DNA of 64,000 nucleotides, from assembly GCF_012516395.1 (NCBI RefSeq), contig NZ_CP051206.1, positions 3,762,001 to 3,826,000 of the forward strand. The letters run 5' to 3'. The stretch comes from Dolichospermum flos-aquae CCAP 1403/13F. GTDB taxonomy: Bacteria; Cyanobacteriota; Cyanobacteriia; Cyanobacteriales; Nostocaceae. The notes under the pieces were generated by a model that saw nothing but the letters and a program-made list of their open reading frames with translations, did not search any database and was not told the origin of the DNA. This document shows positions 9,253-17,184 of this stretch, in pieces (within the stretch, counting starts at the first letter, position 1; the number at the start of each line of letters is the position of its first letter). A program made the position numbers and the translations under genes.

Positions 9253-9378
9253 CAGGGCAAGCGCATCTTATTTTTAGAATGCTTACTGGACAAAGGTTTT
9301 GACGATTGTTAATTTTTGTAACTAAAGGTTGAAACCCTTGCTGGGCATGGATTACAGAATTTAGGTGCGTTTGCCCTG
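9253..9378. repeat. 126-bp MITE of ISAs1 type with 10-bp target duplication, copy 1
   Basis: Ends read CAGGGCAAGCGCATCT and (reverse) CAGGGCAAACGCACCT, related to the termini of the full ISAs1-type element. The interior has no coding capacity. A perfect direct repeat TTTCTCACAC flanks it (9243-9252 and 9379-9388). A nearly identical second copy lies at 10960-11085. Confidence 0.92.
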
Positions 9379-9519
9379 TTTCTCACACCATTTCGCTTTT
9401 AATGCTATTTATTATCATTAAGCATCTTAATTTTTGAATTGACTTTAGTTATTATGTACTACTTTAAGGGCTTTTTTGATCTGTGACAGTTTGGGGTGCG
9501 GAATGTGGGTTAAAAATCT

Positions 9520-9697
9520 TTAATGCACCAACTCAATAGCCCGCTTAGTCAACGCTTCCGCAGTCAACCCATTAAAAGCCATCAACTCACCGACACTAGC
9601 CGTAGTTTCCCCACGCTTCCAGGCGAAAGAATCAAGCTTAGAATTACTGCGTAACATGATCGGTTCTAACATCGCCGCTGCGCCACCCAGCAATTAA
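9520..9697 (-). pseudogene. Remnant copy of the 3' end of the phosphoketolase-like gene
   Basis: About 170 bp match the last 56 codons and stop of the TPP-enzyme gene at 19798-19970, in the same orientation, with only about eight mismatches (counted by eye). The encoded tail corresponds to RGETTASVGELMAFNGLTA...IELVH. Homology begins just inside the IS1634-type end (9509) and stops near 9697. It has no start and no catalytic region. The remaining 9698-9967 holds nothing I recognise. Confidence 0.9.
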
Positions 9698-9967
9698 CCT
9701 ATGACTTCAAAAACGGTTATTCAGTTTTAAAAAATTCTTACCTTGGGGTCGGGAACTCTAAATTGTGATCAAGCCTAATTTACGTTTTGAAGGCCGTATC
9801 CAACTCTTTGCTCCGAGGAGTACCCAAGGCTCACAAACTCATGGTATCTAATATCTACAGATTTGTCAAGTCTCTAAAACAAATAGTTCCAATTTCCGTA
9901 ACTCTAAGTTATATACTCATCTTTAACGCATTTGTCTTATGACATAATTAATACTGAAATTTTTAAC

Positions 9968-10747
9968 ATGATTAACCCTATTACTTATGATAATCTTTGT
10001 ATCATTTTTTCTGAATCACGCCTTTCAACGTATTTGAGTGCGACCAATGAAGATAAGATAGAAGCCTTGAAACTATATACACTGAATATGAGTTTATCAG
10101 AATCTCTATATTCATTCCTATGTGTATTTGAAATAGCTTTACGAAATCGTATTAGTAATGTACTTGTTAAAGAATTTGGGGATAATTGGTTTGAGGAAAA
10201 AGCAGGTAAGTGGTTAAATGGAAAAGCTGCAACGGAATGGCACGACAAAAATGGTAATACTCAAAGAGCAAGATTATTAAAACAGATAGACACAGCAAAA
10301 GAAGAAATTAACAAGCAGAATAAAAAAATTAATAACCCAATTTACCATAAAATAGTTACATCAGATACTTTAACTCCAGAGCTAAACTTTGGTTTTTGGA
10401 CAGAAATTATGGGATCTGACTATGACAGAATTATATGGCATATTGTTTCTCCTCGTTATATTCATGAAGTTTTTCCAAATGCTCCTGAAAAACACAATTT
10501 TATGCGCGACATGAAACGAATAAGAAGAATTTTAAACGAAATAAGGATTATACGTAACCGTGTATTTCATCATGAACCTGTTTTTAATACTAGAAACTTA
10601 TCATTTGATGGATTACTGACAACCTACGAAAATGCTAAGGAATTACTAGGTTGGTTAAGTGAAGACGCTTTATGTTTTTTTGAAGAAAATAATCAATTTG
10701 AGAAATTGGTAAATTCAATACCATCTAGCATGAGATCACTATCATAA
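9968..10747 (+). CDS. Abi-like protein (AbiD/AbiF type, HEPN)
   Basis: A 259-residue protein from ATG 9968; a TTG at 9932 would add 12 residues but has no better support. It shows the Abi_2 family layout: YDNLCIIFSESRLSTYL, LYTLNMSLSESLYSFLCVFEIALRNRI, WFEE, TPELNFGFWTEIM, and IRIIRNRVFHHEP near residue 200. RNRVFH is the R-x4-H signature of HEPN RNases. Members act in abortive phage resistance through RNA cleavage; that activity is inferred from the family. It stands alone at the left edge of the island next to the gene-end remnant. No partner antitoxin is adjacent. Confidence 0.85.
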   Translation: MINPITYDNLCIIFSESRLSTYLSATNEDKIEALKLYTLNMSLSESLYSFLCVFEIALRNRISNVLVKEFGDNWFEEKAGKWLNGKAATEWHDKNGNTQRARLLKQIDTAKEEINKQNKKINNPIYHKIVTSDTLTPELNFGFWTEIMGSDYDRIIWHIVSPRYIHEVFPNAPEKHNFMRDMKRIRRILNEIRIIRNRVFHHEPVFNTRNLSFDGLLTTYENAKELLGWLSEDALCFFEENNQFEKLVNSIPSSMRSLS

Positions 10748-10797
10748 TATAATACCCCCATCCAATCAAACATTCAAATGGGAGTAATATCTCTTAA

Positions 10798-10916
10798 TGC
10801 ACCAACACGATCACAGCGAACTGCTTGCAGCAGCGCTTCGCTATCGCCCCATTAATCCCTAGTAATGCTTGGGTGAGATAACGTAAACAGATACAGGGTA
10901 AGGTTTTCAGGTGCGA
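10798..10916. repeat. Dispersed CCCTAGTAATG repeat with HIP1-lodged 24-mer
   Basis: The block carries ATCCCTAGTAATGCTTGGGTGAGATAACG and GAACAGATACAGGGTAAGG-like sequence shared with 15900-15953 and 16745-17050. A 24-bp small repeat (10820-10843, begins ACTGCTTGCA, ends TTCGCTA) sits exactly between GCGA (10816-10819) and TCGC (10844-10847). Removing it restores GCGATCGC. Confidence 0.8.
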
Positions 10917-10959
10917 TTTAGTGTTATTAATAGTGGGTTTTGTTGGGTTTATTTGCGTC

Positions 10960-11085
10960 CAGGGCAAGCGCATCTTATTTTTAGAATGCTTACTGGACAA
11001 AGGTTTTGACGATTGTTAAGTTTTGTAACTAAAAGTTAAAACCCTTGCTGGGCATGGATTACAGAATTTAGGTGCGTTTGCCCTG
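10960..11085. repeat. 126-bp ISAs1-type MITE with 10-bp target duplication, copy 2
   Basis: Nearly identical to the copy at 9253-9378, with the same CAGGGCAAGCGCATCT and AGGTGCGTTTGCCCTG ends. A perfect TATTTGCGTC duplication flanks it (10950-10959 and 11086-11095). It has inserted into a GTTGGGTTTATTTGCGTCAA sequence that also occurs, uninterrupted in form, near 11935-11960. Confidence 0.92.
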
Positions 11086-11111
11086 TATTTGCGTCAACCC
11101 AACCTAATTAC

Positions 11112-11438
11112 TCATATTTCTAAATCCTCATCTAATATTGTTGCAATGTCTCTTGCACCATGAATAACTCGCAAAATATCAATTTCTGATTCAGTGATAC
11201 GATAAAAAATTAGATATTTTCTAAATCCTTTAATTGATTGTTGTCGAATATCTGCTAAATTGGGATGAGGAAAATCTGTCAATTTCCCCATAGCTGGAGT
11301 TTTAGCTAATTGTTTAAATGTTGTTTCTGCTGCTATTAAAAAGCGGTCGGAAACGTCTAAACTGTCTTCTGCTATGTAAGTGGCTAAATCTATCAAGTCG
11401 CGGATAACTTGAGGTCTTTTTTTAATTGCAAACATCAT
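11112..11438 (-). CDS. parE: ParE/RelE-superfamily toxin
   Basis: A 108-residue toxin with FAIKKRPQVIRDLIDLATYIAED at the start, the RFLIAAETTFKQLAKTPAMG helix and FRKYLIFYRITESEIDILRVIHGARDI near the end, the usual ParE fold and C-terminal strand. Family members poison DNA gyrase; some relatives act as RNases, so the target here is inferred. It follows the ParD gene by 2 nt. Confidence 0.9.
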   Translation of the reverse strand: MMFAIKKRPQVIRDLIDLATYIAEDSLDVSDRFLIAAETTFKQLAKTPAMGKLTDFPHPNLADIRQQSIKGFRKYLIFYRITESEIDILRVIHGARDIATILDEDLEI

Positions 11439-11440
11439 GG

Positions 11441-11704
11441 CTAAATTGCACTTTGACGTTTGTTAGTTTTTTCACGAACTGCTTGACGAATATCTTCCCA
11501 ATCTTGTGCAGTCATTTCTGTTGCATTTCCTGAGTTTAATCCTTCTAAGAGCATTGTTTGTAGTCGTTCATTTGCTCTGAGTTTTTGGTCTTGTCGCACT
11601 AATTCCCGAAAATATTCACTAACGCTGCTGTAACCACCTTGCGCTACCTGTTCTTCTATATAATCGCGCATGGTGTCAGGTAAGGAAATATTCATACTTT
11701 TCAT
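11441..11704 (-). CDS. parD: ParD-type antitoxin
   Basis: This 87-residue protein begins MKSMNISLPDTMRDYIEEQVAQGGYSSVSEYFRELVRQDQ, the ribbon-helix-helix domain of ParD antitoxins. The tail (TAQDWEDIRQAVREK) is the toxin-binding part. It is the promoter-proximal gene of the parDE pair, typical of autoregulation. The 260 bp upstream contain GTTGGGTTTTCTTGTGTCAA-type repeats and a GTTCGCGTAGCGTCCCGTAG small repeat but no gene. Confidence 0.9.
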   Translation of the reverse strand: MKSMNISLPDTMRDYIEEQVAQGGYSSVSEYFRELVRQDQKLRANERLQTMLLEGLNSGNATEMTAQDWEDIRQAVREKTNKRQSAI

Positions 11705-11966
11705 AATGTGAGTTCTTGAATATACTTTTTTATATTATGGCAGTTTTTGTCATTTTCTGCCATTGGTAGAAAAAACTATTCTTGATGGTTAGGTGGTTTG
11801 GATAATGTTGGGTTTTCTTGTGTCAACCTAAATTACTACTATTTAATGAACCACGTTCGCGTAGCGTCCCGTAGGGATAGACACGAAGTACACGAAGGAA
11901 GAAAAGAAGAGATTTGATTTTTATATCATTATTGTTGGGCTTTCTTGCGTCAACCCAACCTACTAA

Positions 11967-12153
11967 CTAAGGTGATGATGAACTTACTAAATCGGCTGTT
12001 TCTCGATCTAAAACGGTGAGGGCTTCTTGAATTAATTCGACTTCATGAGTTTCAAAAAGTGATTCACCACATTGGTCACAAACCCATGCTGGAATTGCAT
12101 CCCAAGAAATATGATAGCCTTTTCTATCAATGGTAAATGGGGCTGTTCCTCTG
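11967..12153 (-). pseudogene. YgiT/MqsA-type zinc-finger antitoxin, start cut by ISAs1 copy B
   Basis: Reading from the IS border the frame gives RGTAPFTIDRKGYHISWDAIPAWVCDQCGESLFETHEVELIQEA, the second half of YgiT-type zinc-finger proteins, which pair with small toxins. The CDQCGE pair is present. The first CxxC, about 12 residues, is lost in the ISAs1-type element, so zinc binding is probably lost. The apparent ATG just inside the IS (ending 12167) is fortuitous. No toxin partner remains. Confidence 0.75.
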
Positions 12154-13760
12154 CAGGGGAAACGCATCTAATTTTTTTTGACAAAATGTAACTTCTATGA
12201 ATAGATAAAAAGGGCAGTATTACCATGTTAATATCAAGCCAATAAATGAGTATGAAGAAAATTTGATGGTAAATTCGTTTCTATAAGAATCAATAAAATG
12301 AGTTGAAGTGGTATTCTCAATAAAACTAAAGAGACAAAATTCACAAAATGAAGCTACCACCAAAAATCACAATAGTAGATCACTTTAAAGATTTAGAAGA
12401 TAAAAGAGTTGAGAGAACAAAAAGGCATAAATTAATAGATATAGTAACCATTGCGATTTGTGCAGTGATCTGTGGAGTAGATAGTTGGGTATTGATGGAG
12501 GCTTATGGAAAAAAGAAAGAAAAATGGCTAAAACAATTTTTAGAACTTCCAAACGGGATTCCATCTCATGATACATTCGCCAGAGTATTTGCGAGAATAG
12601 ATCCGCAACAATTCCAGAATTGTTTTTTGAGTTGGATAAAATCTATCAATAAAATTACAGAAGGAGAAGTCATAGCAATAGATGGGAAAACATTAAGGCA
12701 TTCATATGATAAAGGAAAGGATAAAGGTGCGATTCACATGGTAAGTGCATGGGCAACTAGTAATAAATTAGTATTAGGACAATGTAAAGTAGAAGAAAAG
12801 TCAAATGAAATAACAGCCATACCGGAATTAATTAAAGTATTAGATATAGCCGGATGTTTAGTAACGATTGATGCGATGGGGTGTCAAAAAGAGATAGTAA
12901 AATCAATTGCAGAAAAATCAGGCGAATATATTATCGCACTCAAAAAGAATCAAGGTAATTTATATAAGAATGTAGAAGAAATCTTCAAAGAAGCTATATC
13001 TAAAGGGTTTGAGGGATTCAAATATAGTGAATTTCATACAAAAGAAGACAAACATGGAAGAGAAGAGATTCGTCATTATCTCATGTTATCAGACATAGAA
13101 GAAAGAATAGATACTGATAAGAAATGGGTAAATCTTCAAAGTGTAGGAATGGTAGAATATATACGAAAAGTTAATGGAAAAACGAAGGTTGAGACAGGCT
13201 ATTATATAAGTAGTTTGACAAATAATGCGAAATTACTAGGAGAATCAGTCCGCACTCATTGGGGTATAGAGAATTCATTACACTGGGTTTTAGATGTAGC
13301 TTTTAGAGAAGATGATTGTCGGATAAGAAAGGATAATGCACCACAAAACTTTGCAGTTATTCGTCATATAGCAGTTAATCTTTTAGGAAAAGAAAAAAGC
13401 CAAAAACTAGGAACTAAAAGTAAGCAGTTTTGTGCAGGATGGGATGATGAATATTTAGAGAAGATTTTAGAATGTATCTGATAAAAATCAGAAAATATAG
13501 ACAAATATAAATATAACCAATTTATTTTTCTGTTGATTCTACAATAGAATCTATATTTTTGATGCCAAAAAATATAGATATTAATATATAGAACTGAACA
13601 AAATAAATCCATCATTAAAAATAAATAATTACTCTAAATTTATGAAATTTTTATAATTTTAATAAAGGAATTTATCAGATTTTGAATGAAGTTAGATATT
13701 TTCCCATATTGATGCACTAATATAGTATTCTGTCAAGATAATTTAGATGCGTTTCCCCTG
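12154..13760 (+). mobile_element. Complete ISAs1-family element, copy B
   Basis: A 1607-bp element with the same CAGGGGAAACGCATCTAA termini as copy A, inverted relative to it. The left flank is a zinc-finger antitoxin and the right flank a TnpB gene, both cut, and there is no target duplication (TGTTCCTCTG against AGCATTTGCC). The borders therefore join two unrelated sequences. Confidence 0.92.
12348..13481 (+). CDS. ISAs1-family transposase (DDE), intact, copy B
   Basis: The 377-residue product is identical to that of copy A, with the IDGKTLRHS, TIDAMG and HWGIENSLHWVLDVAFRED catalytic motifs. The start ATG lies about 190 bp inside the left end. Downstream of the stop an AT-rich tail with a long imperfect palindrome (around 13480-13620, TCTATATTTTTGATGCC...AAAAATATAGA) reaches the right end. 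Confidence 0.95.
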   Translation: MKLPPKITIVDHFKDLEDKRVERTKRHKLIDIVTIAICAVICGVDSWVLMEAYGKKKEKWLKQFLELPNGIPSHDTFARVFARIDPQQFQNCFLSWIKSINKITEGEVIAIDGKTLRHSYDKGKDKGAIHMVSAWATSNKLVLGQCKVEEKSNEITAIPELIKVLDIAGCLVTIDAMGCQKEIVKSIAEKSGEYIIALKKNQGNLYKNVEEIFKEAISKGFEGFKYSEFHTKEDKHGREEIRHYLMLSDIEERIDTDKKWVNLQSVGMVEYIRKVNGKTKVETGYYISSLTNNAKLLGESVRTHWGIENSLHWVLDVAFREDDCRIRKDNAPQNFAVIRHIAVNLLGKEKSQKLGTKSKQFCAGWDDEYLEKILECI

Positions 13761-13865
13761 AGCATTTGCCCAGTTATAGGCGTGTCTAGCTACTCCAGAA
13801 GCCTTGCGAAAAGCTGTAATCTGTCGGTTATTTGGAATTAGTGCAGTTTTGAATGATAAAAGCAT
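13761..13865 (-). pseudogene. TnpB (IS200/IS605 OrfB) N-terminal fragment
   Basis: From ATG at 13865 the minus frame reads MLLSFKTALIPNNRQITAF, then ASGVARHAYNWANA, the conserved N-terminal segment of TnpB proteins, and runs straight into ISAs1 copy B. The catalytic RuvC part is nowhere nearby. Confidence 0.85.
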
Positions 13866-13924
13866 TGATTCGACCTTTCAATGTTATATTATAGTAAGTA
13901 TACCAACGATTAAGGTTAATGTCA

Positions 13925-14107
13925 ATGAGATTTGAGAAAAATAATAAACTTGGCGCTAAAAAAATCCTCAAAGCTGAGTTAGACGCTCAACCAATTTGTT
14001 TTAAAGGTCGGAAAGGGCAAAGGGAGAAAATTAAAACCGTCCCTGACTGGCCGCAACGGTTAAGGGATTTTGTTGATCAACTTATTGAAGACTTAGACAA
14101 ACAGTAA
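13925..14107 (+). CDS. Small conserved-looking protein of unknown function
   Basis: A 60-residue basic protein (MRFEKNNKLGAKKILKAELD, then QPICFKGRKGQREKIKTVPDWPQRLRDFVDQLIED). I prefer the second ATG (13925) because AAGG at 13912-13915 is 9 nt away; the ATG at 13919 is only 3 nt from it. The KGRKGQ and PDWPQRLR stretches look conserved rather than random. No family is recognised. It runs divergently from the cut TnpB. Confidence 0.55.
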   Translation: MRFEKNNKLGAKKILKAELDAQPICFKGRKGQREKIKTVPDWPQRLRDFVDQLIEDLDKQ

Positions 14108-14164
14108 GATAAGGATAGTTATGGGTAGAAATTATCTAGCTGTTTCTACCCCCTGCTTCACTAA

Positions 14165-14407
14165 CTAAGCAACGATTTTTACTGATTTGATACCCTTGCT
14201 ACACCATTGAATTAGTAGCCATCGGTCAGAATCCTTGTCTAATGCAGGTTTAAGCCGAAAATTAAAAACGTCCTCCCATACATCCACACCATACTGATTA
14301 ACAAAATCACGCTCTAACTTTTTGAATTGCTCCCAATTGCGATCGCTAATAGCAGTCAGCATAGGAACAATAGTAGTGATAGGAACTTGAGTAGCTGTTT
14401 CACTCAT
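14165..14407 (-). CDS. Hypothetical protein, second gene of a small pair
   Basis: An 80-residue protein from ATG 14407 (MSETATQVPITTIVPMLTAIS, then RNWEQFKKLERDFVNQYGVDVWEDVF). Its start overlaps the end of the upstream gene by 8 nt, so the two are probably translationally coupled. No family recognised. The composition is soluble and acidic/aromatic. Confidence 0.55.
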   Translation of the reverse strand: MSETATQVPITTIVPMLTAISDRNWEQFKKLERDFVNQYGVDVWEDVFNFRLKPALDKDSDRWLLIQWCSKGIKSVKIVA

Positions 14408-14594
14408 CTGAGTAATCCTCAAAAATACAAATAATTGGTAAATCTCCAGTTTCAGTGTCGATAATTTCGACTAATCGCTTACCTTTCCCTCTAGCAAGTT
14501 TTTTGCAACGCCCCTCAGTTGTAGCTGCGCCCCAATCTCTAGTTTCTGCTAGATAGTCAAATTTCCCCTTAGAACGTTTGATGTCATCTGCCAT
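14400..14594 (-). CDS. Hypothetical protein, first gene of a small pair
   Basis: A 64-residue protein starting MADDIKRSKGKFDYLAETRD and ending LPIICIFEDYSDE. Start chosen at 14594 because anything upstream falls in the terminal repeat of the adjacent IS (14597 on). The promoter has probably been displaced by that IS. The family is unknown. Confidence 0.55.
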   Translation of the reverse strand: MADDIKRSKGKFDYLAETRDWGAATTEGRCKKLARGKGKRLVEIIDTETGDLPIICIFEDYSDE

Positions 14595-14596
14595 GC

Positions 14597-15696
14597 CAGG
14601 GTTAGCGTATCTCAAACCCTATTGACAAGGGGATTTATTTGATATGTGGGAGGATGTTCAAGTGACACAACTCAAGGTAAGTTAATATATAACCCATCTA
14701 GCCGCTGTATCTAAGTAATGTCAACAGGATTTAAGAAGAAGTGCAAAACCAGAACATCTGTTACACTCAGTGTAGACAGTAAAGAGATTACCAGTAACTT
14801 TCTGCAACACTTTACGGGAATAAAAGACCCTAGAGCAGAAAGAACTCGATTGCATTTACTCACCGATATTATGACCATTTCCTTACATACAGTGAGTGCA
14901 TGGGCAAGTGAACATCGGTTAATTTTAGGGCAAACAAAGGTCAGTTGTAAATCAAATGAAATCACCGCAATTCCAGCACTATTAGAGACTCTGGACTTAT
15001 CTGGCTGTATTATCACTATTGATGCAATGGGTACACAAAAATCAATTGCCGAACAAATCATAGCTGGAAATGCTGATTATATTTTAAGCCTAAAAGATAA
15101 TCATCCCACCCTACATCAACAAGTGAAAAATTGGTTTAAAACAGCACAATCTCTAAACTTTAAGGGTGTTGATGTTAGTATTAGTCAACGGGTGGAAAAA
15201 GGACATCACCGCATCGAAAATCGGACAGTTTATACTGTTCCAATTTCACAATTACCAGCACTTTATGAACAAAACCAATGGGCAGGATTAACAACAGTAG
15301 TCATGGTAGTTCGTAAGGTTCAGCATTGGAATAAAACTACCCATGAAATTCAATTTTATATTACTAGTCTTGATAGTGATGCTAACAAAATTGGTAGTGC
15401 AATTCGACAGCATTGGGGGATTGAAAACTCTGTTCATTGGACATTGGATGTCACTTTCCATGAAGATGAATGTCGAATTCGTTCCATGCACAGTCCACAA
15501 AACTTTGCCTTACTACGTCGTATTGCCCTCAATGCCTTAGACAGAGAACCAACTTTTCGTCGCAGTATTCGACAAAAATCACGACGAGCTGCCATGAATG
15601 ATCAATACATGGTTTCTGTGTTAGCAGCATCCATAGCAAACTATTCTCCTCTACTGTAATTCTTCTGTCAATAGCGTTTGAGATGCGCTAACCCTG
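14597..15696 (+). mobile_element. ISAs1-family deletion derivative, copy 2
   Basis: Ends are CAGGGTTAGCGTATCTCAAA and the complement of CAGGGTTAGCGCATCTCAAA, closing at 15696. The 1100-bp element shares the internal transposase deletion with copy 1 (3637-4732) and differs from it by only a handful of bases. It lies 2 bp from a gene start. No clear target duplication is seen. Confidence 0.88.
14718..15659 (+). pseudogene. ISAs1-family transposase with internal in-frame deletion
   Basis: An uninterrupted 313-residue frame, but about 65 residues shorter than the full-length ISAs1 proteins here. TDIMTISLHTVSAWASEHRLILGQ joins the N-terminal domain directly to the region after the first catalytic Asp, so IDGKTLR is missing. 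The second Asp (ITIDAMGTQ) and Glu region (HWGIENSVHWTLDVTF) remain. With one catalytic Asp gone it should be inactive. Confidence 0.85.
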
Positions 15697-15832
15697 GATG
15701 ATATCCTCTTTATTCAAAATCACTCCCGTTGTCAAATTTTAATATTTCTACCCTGATTACTATTGATTGATAGTTAAGGGAGTATTAAGTTATTTTTTAC
15801 ATTTTAAACTGCACAAAATAGGATTTGATTTA

Positions 15833-15953
15833 GTTCAGGTGATAATTCTCAGGTGAGGTGAATATTTACACGATCTGCTTGCAGCAGCGCTTCGCTATCG
15901 CTCTAGTAATCCCTAGTAATGGTTGGGTGAGATAATGTGAACAGATACAGGGT
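15833..15953. repeat. Dispersed CCCTAGTAATG repeat with altered 24-mer
   Basis: Sequence from GATTTGATTTAGTTCAGGTG to GAACAGATACAGGG repeats that at 3490-3636 and 16715-17050. A 23-bp version of the HIP1-lodged small repeat is at 15875-15897. Its right border (TCGC) is kept, but the left half-site has changed to CGAT. The rest of 15697-16012 holds no gene. Confidence 0.65.
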
Positions 15954-16012
15954 TTTTAATGGTGGCTTATATTGTTGATAACCCACCCTACAGTAATTAA
16001 AAAGATATGAAA

Positions 16013-16426
16013 TCAAACAAATGGATTGATAATTCTTACTTTATTCTCTATTAATTGATTATGTTGCATATCTTCTGAGTAAATCATGGAACATTCACTT
16101 AATAAAGCTGTAGCTATAATCAAACTATCCCAATAAGAGTAGTTATATTTTGCATTGATTTCTAATGCTTATATAACTTCTGTTGTGTTAATTGCTTGAA
16201 CAGGAAAAGTATTCACTATATCTGATATGATTGTAATTGCATCTGTTTTTGATGTGAATTTTTTTCTAGTTAAAACATGAAATAATTCTCCTAAAACCTG
16301 AGTGCTAACTAACAGCGATGAAGAATAATTTTTGATAATTTCTGCAACTTTCTGGGATTTTTCTGGCGGATTTTTAGCATAGAGATAAATCCAGAGATTA
16401 CTATCGAGAAAAATTTTATCTATCAT
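16013..16426 (-). pseudogene. VapC-type PIN toxin with in-frame nonsense codon
   Basis: Translation from 16426 gives MIDKIFLDSNLWIYLYAKNPP, a PIN N-terminus with the first Asp, and stops at TAA after TTEVI (16169-16171). In the same frame it continues ALEINAKYNYSYWDSLIIATAL, then MIYSEDMQHNQ, to a natural stop at 16013. The full 137-codon frame would be a normal PIN domain, close in layout to the intact VapC at 45078. The WDSLI and SEDMQ acidic residues of the active site lie after the stop, so the toxin is dead unless the stop is read through. The upstream antitoxin remains open. Confidence 0.85.
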
Positions 16427-16652
16427 AAATTTCTTCTCGATTAAATTTGTAGTCTGGGGGAAGTGGGAAGGAGTAGTTATTAACTCGCGCTAAGAATTGC
16501 TGTATTTTCGATTCTTGAAAATCTATTGGTTGTGTAGATTCGCCGGGTTCGAGAATCATGATTTGTATGGTTTTACCTTCTAATTCGGAACTTAGTTTTT
16601 CATTCAAAATAAGTTCACCATTGGTACAGGTTGCTTGGATAATTTGCAGCAT
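16416..16652 (-). CDS. VapB-like antitoxin
   Basis: A 78-residue protein (MLQIIQATCTNGELILNEKL, then EGKTIQIMILEPGE) with a small AbrB/SpoVT-like beta-rich N-terminal half and a tail ending FNREEIYDR. The REEIY ending recurs in the antitoxin at 45484-45702. It overlaps the PIN toxin start by 11 nt. With its toxin interrupted it may persist only as a repressor or neutraliser of related toxins. Confidence 0.75.
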   Translation of the reverse strand: MLQIIQATCTNGELILNEKLSSELEGKTIQIMILEPGESTQPIDFQESKIQQFLARVNNYSFPLPPDYKFNREEIYDR

Positions 16653-16714
16653 TATGAATAACCTTAAATCCTATATAAAATTTTTCGGTATGATCTTATT
16701 ATAAACTACGCACC

Positions 16715-17060
16715 GATAATTCTCAGGTGAGGTGAATATTTACGCGATCGCCCTAAACATCCCTAGTAATGGTTGAGTGAGATAATGTAAACAGATACAG
16801 GGTAAGGTTTTCAGGTGCGAACTGCTTGCAGCAGCGCTTCGCTATCGCCCTAAACATCCCTAGTAATGGTTGAGTGAGATAATGTAAACAGATACAGGGT
16901 AAGGTTTTCGGGCTGCGATCGCTCTACTAATCCCTAGTAATGCTTGAGTGAGATAAGGTAAACAGATACAGGGTAACGTTTTCAGACTGCGATCGCCCTA
17001 CTAATCGTTGGTGATGGTTGGGTGAGATGATGTGAACAGATACAGGGTTTTTGGGTTGTA
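16715..17060. repeat. Tandem array of four ~74-bp units
   Basis: Units centred on ATCCCTAGTAATGGTTGAGT, then AAACAGATACAGGGTAAGGT, repeat at 16761, 16858, 16932 and about 17004 (the last diverged). Each is separated by a HIP1 octamer. The first spacing is 97 bp instead of 74 because a 24-mer (16821-16844) is lodged in that unit's HIP1 site. Outside the array 16653-17184 is AT-rich; it must contain the promoter for the restriction-modification operon. Confidence 0.85.
16821..16844 (+). repeat. 24-bp small dispersed repeat inserted in HIP1
   Basis: The 24-mer beginning ACTGCTTGCA and ending TTCGCTA stands between GCGA (16817-16820) and TCGC (16845-16848). The neighbouring tandem unit has an intact GCGATCGC at the same place, giving an internal before-and-after comparison. 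Confidence 0.88.
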
Positions 17061-17184
17061 ATAAGTACGTTATTAATGGTGGTTCCCGAAATTATTAAAT
17101 ATTATTAAATTTTCGTTGTTATTATTTTATTTCCTATATCATAATACGCTGTATACTACAAAGCTAAATAACGGAACAATAATT

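Larger units (their letters stand above)
6410..9509 (-). mobile_element. IS1634-type element, split by an ISAs1-type insertion and a MITE
   Basis: Long inverted repeats read inwards as CCCACATTCCGCACCCCAAA at 6410 and end TTTGGGGTGCGGAATGTGGG at 9509, extended by TGTTACAG/CTGTGACAG. The N-terminal transposase part lies at 8603-9156 and the C-terminal part at 6743-6994, with a complete ISAs1-type element (6996-8602) between them. About 300 central codons are missing, so a deletion accompanied or followed the insertion. A 126-bp MITE sits at 9253-9378 in the 5' leader. The element is dead. Confidence 0.85.

Noticed and set aside
10794-11000. Minus-strand frame across a dispersed repeat and MITE end
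   Set aside because: Entirely made of repeat sequence, including the 24-mer; not a gene.
16740-17060. CRISPR-like array
   Set aside because: Units are about 74 bp with no short unique spacers and are dispersed elsewhere; HIP1 and small repeats explain the spacing. No cas genes are seen.
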